Assembly: GCA_004325065.1 (NCBI GenBank) | Contig: PITI01000230.1 | Coordinates: forward strand, 1 to 16,321 | Origin: Hamiltosporidium magnivora | Lineage: Eukaryota > Microsporidia > Dubosqiidae | Direction: 5' to 3' | DNA: 16,321 nucleotides | Part shown: positions 10,979 through 16,321 of the stretch, piece by piece | Position numbering within the stretch: the first letter of the stretch is position 1 | How the letters are laid out: each line of letters opens with the position of its first letter | Program-made: the position numbers and the translations under genes | The notes under the pieces: model-generated | Told to the model about the DNA's origin: nothing | The model's database searches: none | The model's input: the letters and a program-made list of their open reading frames with translations, nothing else

Positions 10979-13385
10979 ATGTTTAGAAAATTGTATTTCA
11001 CTCATACCTTAGAAACACCGGTCTTTATAAAGGTTGGGTTTATGTTTAGTTTTAGTATCTGCTTTTATTTTTCGCAATATTTGACCACTGTAAAGTTTTT
11101 TGTTATAAACGAAGAAAATCGCTTATTTAATTTTAATATAAGCAATTTATCTTCGGAAACCGATATTCCCGAATACGATTATTTAGATACTTTGAATCAA
11201 GAAGATAAAATTACTATTTTTAAAAATAATATTTCGTGTTGTAAGTCTAGAAATAACGAATCTGAATACTACATTCCAAGTATATGTAAGATACCTTACA
11301 AAAAAAGATTTTACTAAATTCAAAGGTATTAAGAATCTTATTTGAATCAAAACAGACCGATATTGTGATAGTTCTAAGAGATATATCTTATAATTCATTG
11401 CTTCTCTTTCTAAAATTGATGGATAATCAAGATAATATTGCTAATAAAATTAAAATACAAGATTTTTTAGATATTTTGTTAATTATTTCTATATTAGATA
11501 TAGAAAAATCAAAGGAAAGGAAAAAATTTATAAAAGAATTATTGATACATTTCATTATAGAAATGCCAAATTTGAAGCAGACTTTTGATTTTGATAAATA
11601 TTATGACAGTTATCACGATAAAAATATAAGAAGAAATATTCTTATGGATTTATGGATATTTCTTCTGGATATTATAACGTTCGATGATAAAGTTATATCA
11701 GGGTATATATTACATACCAAAAAGAAACTTCTTATAGATTTTGAAAGACCTATGATAGATCTTTCGATGAATATTATTTTTTTAAAATATTTTCCAAGCA
11801 AAATTTGTTTAAGATTAGACAGAAGTAGCCTCACAAGTTTATCAAAAATCCTTCGATTAAAATATTTGAAACATTTCTGGACATTTATATCTAATATAAT
11901 TAAATTTTATAAACTCAAATTAAGTTTTTCGTATGAAGCAACTGATAAAAAAATAATCGATCTTCTTTTAACAATAAATTTTCGAACAAAAAAGCTCGAA
12001 CTTTCTTTTGAAGAAAATCCAATGAAGTTATTAGAAAATAAAGATTTATATATTTGTACAAAAAGTTTAAAAACATTGAAACTCACTTGGGTTTTCACGA
12101 CTGAAGAATTAAAAATATTTTTAGAACATTGCAGCAATCTTCAGCGGTTGAAAATCTGTACCGATTTATTAGATTTTGAACAACTATCGCTGCTAATCGA
12201 TTTTTCTAATAAAAATCCAAAAGTTTTTAGCAAAATTTTTTGTGTAGCTTTTGATTCAGTCAACATTGATCCCTGTTTAGTTAAGCCCATTCCCGAAAAT
12301 ATTGTAATCTATCTTGAAAATATCCAAATAGAATCAAATTTTTTAGAAGTTCCTACAATATACAAGCCATTATTTATCGAATATTTTTATCGATATAAAT
12401 ACATAAAAAATTCAATATTTTTAACTGATGCGGTATCTTTTGATATTTCAAAATCTAAACACGTTACACTCATTTTGACCTTTATAATTCTCCTTTTGAA
12501 CTTGATGCATTCATTTTAACATCACTGAAATGCTTTACTTCTATTCAATATTTCTTTTTACAAAATATTGTTATTAGTAATGAGTTTATGTCTTATGTTT
12601 TAGAATCGAATTCGATTACCCAACTGATAATCAACAAGTTTGTTTGTGCTTTAAATTATAAATGCGATGCAAGCAAAAATACAATTTATAATCAAAAACT
12701 AAAATACATCTATTTAGAAGATTCTTTATCATATATCAGTACGGATATTCTTATCTATTTGCAAAGATTCAAAGGCGTAATTGGTTTAAAATTAATTAAA
12801 GTGGATATCAAATCTACAGAATTCGACTTAAATAGTTTATTAGATCCTTTACAAAAAGAAGAAGATAAAATATATTTGACAAATTTAGAAGTAAAAACCT
12901 ATTCAAAATACGCAAAAGACTCAAATTTTTTACACTTCATTTCCGTAGCATATGACCTTTCTAAGCTTAATGAGATTTCATATCATGTTTATAATATTAC
13001 TGAGACAGATTATTTTTACTTCAGTAAAATGAATTGTCTTAAAGATGTATTTATCAGAATTCGTGATAGGACTAATATTGTTGAGTTTTGTAAACTATTT
13101 TCAAATTGTAATTCAATTCACAATATTTCTGATTTAAATATAGAAATCAGTAAAATTACCAAAAAAAACATTCAGTTTTTATTTAAAATAAAAAATCTTC
13201 AAATGCTTCGTATTTCATGTGATGAGATTAATTATGAAACAATTAAATGCTTTAAAAAAAAATATTTCAAAAACGTATATTTTAAAATCGAAAATCCTAA
13301 CAGAAAAAAAAGATCAGATAAAATAAACCATTATCTAGATTCAGAATTTTCCACCAATGTTTCTCGAATTCCCGACTACTACTAA
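10979..13385 (+). pseudogene. Leucine-rich multigene-family protein (copy 2), split by two frame changes
   Basis: This is a paralogue of the gene at 514, colinear from first to last residue but spread over three frames: 10979-11317, about 11290-12519, and about 12474-13385. The first break is at an A7 run (11300-11306). One more A would keep the frame and the residue-for-residue match to copy 1 (IPYNKNALLQ against IPYKKKILLN). The second is at or near the T4 run at 12473-12476; one more T restores an equal-length match (TLDFTGSSVPF against TLIFDLYNSPF). With both bases back the product would be about 802 residues, close to copy 1 plus its lost tail. The features match copy 1: hydrophobic N-terminus (residues about 16-43), a BTB/SKP1-like QDFLDILLIISILDIE block, and better-kept leucine-rich repeats (SLKTLKLTW, then CSNLQRLKICTDLLDFEQL at about 12064-12180). 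There are no other stops in 2.4 kb. So the breaks are recent, are assembly errors, or are bypassed by slippage; the sequence alone cannot decide. Function is unknown. Confidence 0.75.
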
Positions 13386-13390
13386 AAATT

Positions 13391-13588
13391 AAAAAAAACC
13401 TTTTATATATTTCAAATCTAATAATATATTTCTATCTCTATTTAATAGAAGGAAGATTACAACATAAAAAACTATTTGCTTGTCACTTTTAAAAAAAACT
13501 TTTATATTCCAAATCTAATAAATATTTCTATTTGTATTTTAACTGGGAGAAGATTACAACATAAAAAACCATCTGCTTGATACTTAAA
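13391..13588 (+). repeat. Two-copy direct repeat, about 97-100 bp, downstream of copy 2
   Basis: Copy one (13391-13490) and copy two (13491-13588) each begin with an A8 run followed by CTTTTATAT, then CAAATCTAATAA, then AGATTACAACATAAAAAAC, ending near TGCTTG. The spacing is 100 bp at the start and 97 bp at AGATTAC (13454 and 13551), so small insertions and deletions have accumulated. It starts six bases after the family reading frame ends, so it is a duplication of the 3' flank. No equivalent was seen after copy 1. Confidence 0.8.
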
Positions 13589-14073
13589 AATAAGGTGAAG
13601 AGCATTTTAAGATTCTTGGTAGGAATAAAAATCCATTAAATTTAGACTTGTTAAACGAGTTTACATGACAAAAAGAAAGTCTATAAAATGGCGAAAATTT
13701 CCTGGAAAATTTATTTTTTTCCTTTTTTGTATAACTGAGATGGCAGATATAAACCCAAAATGTAGATAATTGCTATTTAAAAGCATAGAACTCTTTCTTC
13801 CCCTAGTAAAAAGACTTAAGAACATGAGAATAGAAAAATAAACCATTTAATTCTATAATAGCAGTTTACAAACCAAACATTTTATATAACATTGTACTAT
13901 CTATGTAAGCCTCATTTAATCGCTGTAAAGTATCTTAGCTATAATCTTATTTAATTTGAAAAGTATAAAGAAACCGCTATCAACTCTTCATTGAGTTAAG
14001 AAAATCACTTTTTAAAATTTAGAACTGAGTTAATGTCATAAAAACAAATATAACAATGCCACTATTTTTAAAA
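13589..14073. other. AT-rich spacer, no gene seen
   Basis: Only a 61-codon minus-strand frame (13661-13846) without recognisable motifs is present; it is taken as chance. No RNA gene or repeat stands out. Confidence 0.5.
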
Positions 14074-14294
14074 TATACTATATCTAATAATATTAGAGAT
14101 ATAAAGCATAAATAATAATTAAATATTTAATTATCAAATATCTTATTATATAATACCTTATTATAATACTATATCTAATACCTTATTAGAGATATAAAGC
14201 TTAGAAGATAATATAATATCTTAATTTATATAATACCTTATTATAATACTATATCTAATACCTTATTAGAGATATAAAGCTTAGAAGATAATTA
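14074..14294. repeat. Three imperfect repeats, each with a short palindrome
   Basis: The second and third copies (about 14149-14214 and 14229-14294) share a 65-bp block at an 80-bp period. It includes ATAATACCTTATTATAATAC and ends in GATATAAAGCTTAGAAGATAAT. The first copy (about 14074-14118) is shorter and more diverged. Each carries a stem TCTAATA/TATTAGA with a 3-base loop (14174-14190 and 14254-14270) or a 1-base loop (14083-14097). They could form hairpins or cruciforms or be a miniature element remnant; no flanking target duplication was identified. Confidence 0.75.
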
Positions 14295-14392
14295 AGTAAT
14301 AACACACCATTAACAATAAATATATATTTTAATAAATAAAACATTCTAATCAGATATAAATCAATAAAAAGAAAATAACTTATAACTGATAT

Positions 14393-14440
14393 TAAAGTGT
14401 TATAAAATAAAAAAAGTAAAGTGTTATAAAATAAAAAAAG
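14393..14440. repeat. Two tandem 24-bp units
   Basis: TAAAGTGTTATAAAATAAAA plus a short A-run and G occurs twice head to tail (14393-14416 and 14417-14440) with no differences. It is a small, probably recent slippage duplication in noncoding DNA. Confidence 0.85.
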
Positions 14441-14496
14441 GTATTTCATAAATCTTTAAGTTAAAAAAAACAGATTAATTTAATTTATTTAATAAT

Positions 14497-14534
14497 ATAT
14501 TTAATATATCAAATATATTTAATATATCAAATAT
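14497..14534. repeat. Two tandem 18-bp A/T-rich units
   Basis: ATATTTAATATATCAAAT occurs at 14497 and again at 14515, nearly pure A/T with partial dyad symmetry (ATATATTTAATATAT). It is noncoding and probably replication slippage. Confidence 0.75.
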
Positions 14535-14560
14535 AAGTAATATACTACTACTTACTATAC

Positions 14561-14746
14561 TACCTCAGTATAACTTAAGACTCCCTGTTATTAAAGCTGC
14601 CTCTCTCTTCTACTCCCACTACTATACTACCTCAGTATAACTTAAGACTCCCTGTTATTAAAGCTGCTTCTCTCTTCTACTCCCACTACTATACTACCTC
14701 AGTATAACTTAAGACTCCCTGTTATTAAAGCTGCTTCTCTCTTCTC
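14561..14746 (-). repeat. Three tandem 67-bp units made from the PTH2 3' end
   Basis: Units begin at 14561, 14628 and 14695. The third overlaps the end of PTH2 and encodes its last residues (REAALITGSLKLY) and the TGA stop. The two others lie just beyond the stop and repeat the same coding block plus about 15 bases (ACTCCCACTACTATAC type) that link units. Within the shared 52 bp the only visible difference is one base, C in place of T in the first unit, giving a silent GAG/GAA change in the former Glu codon. So the gene's tail was duplicated outward twice, recently. Confidence 0.9.
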
Positions 14747-15310
14747 CAATGGTCCTATAACTAACACAGTATTACTACCACTAGCAACCTGTGTCCTACC
14801 AGCATCATATACACGATAATACTTAACACCTCTACTCTTACATCTCTCAATAACAGTATTAAAATCATTTTTATCTCCTTTTAATACTATCTTAGCTTCT
14901 CCTTTACTTTCCCATACTTCTAATGAGTTATTGTTACGTAATAGTAATGATATACCATGCATTACTTGTGATAATATTTTACCCTTCGACATACCTAAAT
15001 CACTACGAACTAATATTTGAACAACAAGTTCATCTGAGGTATTAGTATTAGTATTATTAGTATTATTGGTATTATTAGTATCTTTATTATTGGTATTATT
15101 ATTATTAGTATTATCTTTATTAGTATCTTTATTAGTATCTTTATTAGTACCTTTATTAGTATCTTTATTAGTATTATATTTCTTACTACTACTATCCCTT
15201 CTACTACTACTACTATCCCTTCTAGTACTACCACTACTAAATATTCTATTTCTTAGTAAAATATAGAAAAGTAAAATTAAAGTAATTGTAAGCCATAAAA
15301 TATCAGACAT
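14699..15310 (-). CDS. PTH2: Peptidyl-tRNA hydrolase 2 with N-terminal membrane anchor and low-complexity linker
   Basis: 203 residues. PTH2 enzymes split the ester bond of peptidyl-tRNAs that fall off ribosomes, freeing the tRNA. Residues 94-203 form a full, ungapped-looking PTH2 domain: ELVVQILVRSDLGMSKGKILSQVMH (residues 94-118, with the conserved G110-K111 and H118), the WESKGEAKIVLK strand region (133-144), the active-site block DAGRTQ (169-174), GSNTVLVIGP (178-187) and the closing ITGSLKLY. Residues 4-19 are a hydrophobic segment, as in the membrane-anchored eukaryotic PTH2, so the enzyme probably sits on the mitosome/ER-type surface with its domain in the cytosol; that location is inferred. 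Between them lies a spacer of RRDSSS repeats (30-43) and Asn/Thr/Lys/Asp repeats (about 46-91). The ATG at 15310 is chosen because it alone includes the anchor and follows a CCC-like motif by 12 bases. The enzyme identity is firm. Confidence 0.95.
   Translation of the reverse strand: MSDILWLTITLILLFYILLRNRIFSSGSTRRDSSSSRRDSSSKKYNTNKDTNKGTNKDTNKDTNKDNTNNNNTNNKDTNNTNNTNNTNTNTSDELVVQILVRSDLGMSKGKILSQVMHGISLLLRNNNSLEVWESKGEAKIVLKGDKNDFNTVIERCKSRGVKYYRVYDAGRTQVASGSNTVLVIGPLEKREAALITGSLKLY
15036..15180 (-). repeat. Coding minisatellite in the PTH2 linker
   Basis: On the coding strand, 12-bp units of ACTAATAAAGAT type (Thr-Asn-Lys-Asp) repeat about five times, then break down into AAT/ACT triplets giving Asn/Thr runs. 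The unit length keeps the frame, so copy-number change only lengthens or shortens the spacer between membrane anchor and catalytic domain. A neighbouring 18-21 bp repeat (about 15182-15223) encodes RRDSSS twice. Confidence 0.9.
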
Positions 15311-15321
15311 AAGGAAATTAA

Positions 15322-15324
15322 GGG
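15322..15324 (-). promoter_or_regulatory. CCC-like motif upstream of the PTH2 start
   Basis: On the minus strand the sequence reads TACCCTTAATTTCCTT directly before the ATG, placing a CCC triplet 12-14 bases upstream. This fits the CCC-like start-proximal signal described for microsporidian genes. It also coincides with the GGGT core of the first degenerate unit of the adjoining minisatellite. Support is motif and position only. Confidence 0.4.
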
Positions 15325-15860
15325 TATAGAAATAAAGAAGAGTAATAGATAGAAGGGTTTTAGATAGAGAGTAATAATAAATATATTTATAGGGGTTTTA
15401 ATATTAGTAGTAGTAAATAAGAGGGTGTTAATAAGTAGTAGTAAATAAGAGGGTGTTAATAATTAGAGTAATAATAATTAATTTATAGGGGTGTTAATAA
15501 TATAGAGTAATAAATAAGAGGGTGTTAATAACTAGTTGTAAATAAGAGGGTATTAATATAAGTAGTAGTAAATAAGAAGGTTTTAGATAGAGACTAATAA
15601 ATAAGAGGGTTTTAATAATAAGGATATGTTAGAGGGTGTTAGATAGAGAGTAATAAATAAGAGGGTTTTAATATAAGTAGTAGTAAATAAGAGGGTTTTA
15701 ATATAAGTAGTAGTAAATAAGAAGGTTTTAGATAGAGAGTAATAATAAATAAGAGGGTGTTAATAATTAGAGTAATAATAAATATATTTATAGGGGTGTT
15801 AGATAGAGACTAATAAATAAGAGGGTGTTAATATTAGTAGTAGTAAATAAGAGGGTGTTA

Positions 15861-16222
15861 AATATAACTAGTTGTAAATAAGAGGGTGTTAATATAAGTA
15901 GTAGCAAATAAGAGGGTGTTAGTATAAGTAGTAGTAAATAATAGGGTGTTAGTATTAGTAGTAATAAATAAGAGGGTGTTATTATAAGTAGTAGTAAATA
16001 AGAGGGTATTAATATAAGTAGTAGCAAATAAGAGGGTGTTAAATATAACTAGTTGTAAATAAGAGGGTGTTAATATAAGTAGTAGCAAATAAGAGGGTGT
16101 TAGTATAAGTAGTAGTAAATAATAGGGTGTTAGTATTAGTAGTAATAAATAAGAGGGTGTTATTATAAGTAGTAGTAAATAAGAGGGTATTAATATAAGT
16201 AGTAGCAAATAAGAGGGTGTTA
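15861..16222. repeat. Exact 181-bp higher-order duplication inside the minisatellite
   Basis: The block starting AATATAACTAGTTGTAAATA at 15861 recurs at 16042 and stays identical by eye through 16222, including all unit-specific variants (AGCAAATAA, the AATAGGG unit, GTGTTATTATAAG, GGGTATT). The shared stretch also runs some 16 bases upstream of each start. Perfect identity over six variant units implies a very recent unequal exchange, or an assembly duplication. Confidence 0.9.
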
Positions 16223-16321
16223 AATATAAGTAGTAGTAAAAAAGAAGGTGTTAATATAAGTAGTAGTAAATAAGAGGGTGTTAATAAGTATACTATATAA
16301 TACGATGGTTTTAATAAGTAT

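Larger units (their letters stand above)
15322..16321. repeat. Large minisatellite array upstream of PTH2, unit about 30 bp, runs off the window
   Basis: About thirty units share a core (A/G)AGGGTGTTA followed by ATATAAGTAGTAGTAAATAA-type sequence. Near PTH2 (15322-15800) units are irregular (26-40 bp) and include variants with GATAGAGAGTAATAAATA. From about 15820 they settle to a 30-31 bp period. The plus strand is almost free of C; only occasional CTAG, AGCAAA and AGACTA variants carry it. The minus strand is open in some frames over several hundred bases, but only because the unit is close to a multiple of three. It is noncoding in my reading. The array reaches the last base of the window, so its full length is unknown. 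Confidence 0.9.

Noticed and set aside
14255..14449. 64-codon minus-strand frame across the small repeats
   Set aside because: It overlaps the 80-bp and 24-bp noncoding repeats, its sequence follows the repeat period and no domain is seen.
15788..16208. Long minus-strand open frames with Leu/Thr-rich ten-residue repeats
   Set aside because: They are made wholly of satellite units near a multiple of three in length and have no domain. They are artefacts of the repeat period.

Overview
The window looks like a gene-poor, very AT-rich stretch of a microsporidian-type eukaryotic nuclear genome. The evidence is intronless reading frames, a family-sized leucine-rich paralogue pair, a clear eukaryotic/archaeal-type peptidyl-tRNA hydrolase (PTH2), CCC-like motifs just upstream of two of the three starts, and no bacterial operon structure or Shine-Dalgarno context. 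Large AT-rich microsporidia such as Hamiltosporidium or Edhazardia are plausible relatives. That is an inference; the genus cannot be settled from this sequence alone.

Layout. Positions 514-2874 (+) hold a 786-residue member of a multigene family. It has an N-terminal hydrophobic segment, a possible BTB/SKP1-like region and weak leucine-rich repeats. Its C-terminal tail has been put out of frame by the apparent loss of one base. From 2916 to 10978 there is about 8 kb with no intact gene; the one recognisable thing in it is a heavily decayed piggyBac-like transposase on the minus strand (about 4690-5060). Positions 10979-13385 (+) hold a second member of the same family, colinear with the first but split over three frames by two apparent one-base losses. 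Positions 13391-14560 carry several short tandem or inverted repeats.

The right end centres on PTH2 (14699-15310, minus strand), a membrane-anchored peptidyl-tRNA hydrolase with an Asn/Thr-rich minisatellite-encoded linker. The last part of its coding sequence plus the stop codon has been copied twice more just downstream as 67-bp tandem units. Upstream of its start lies a roughly 1-kb minisatellite with units of about 30 bp, containing an exact 181-bp internal duplication and running off the window. The nearest CCC-like element before the PTH2 start forms part of the first degenerate unit of that array.

There is no evidence that the three genes work together. PTH2 is a housekeeping translation-quality factor. 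The two family members look like a fast-evolving lineage-specific family whose frames are either decaying or affected by homopolymer errors in the assembly. No RNA gene, CRISPR array, replication origin or intact mobile element was recognised.
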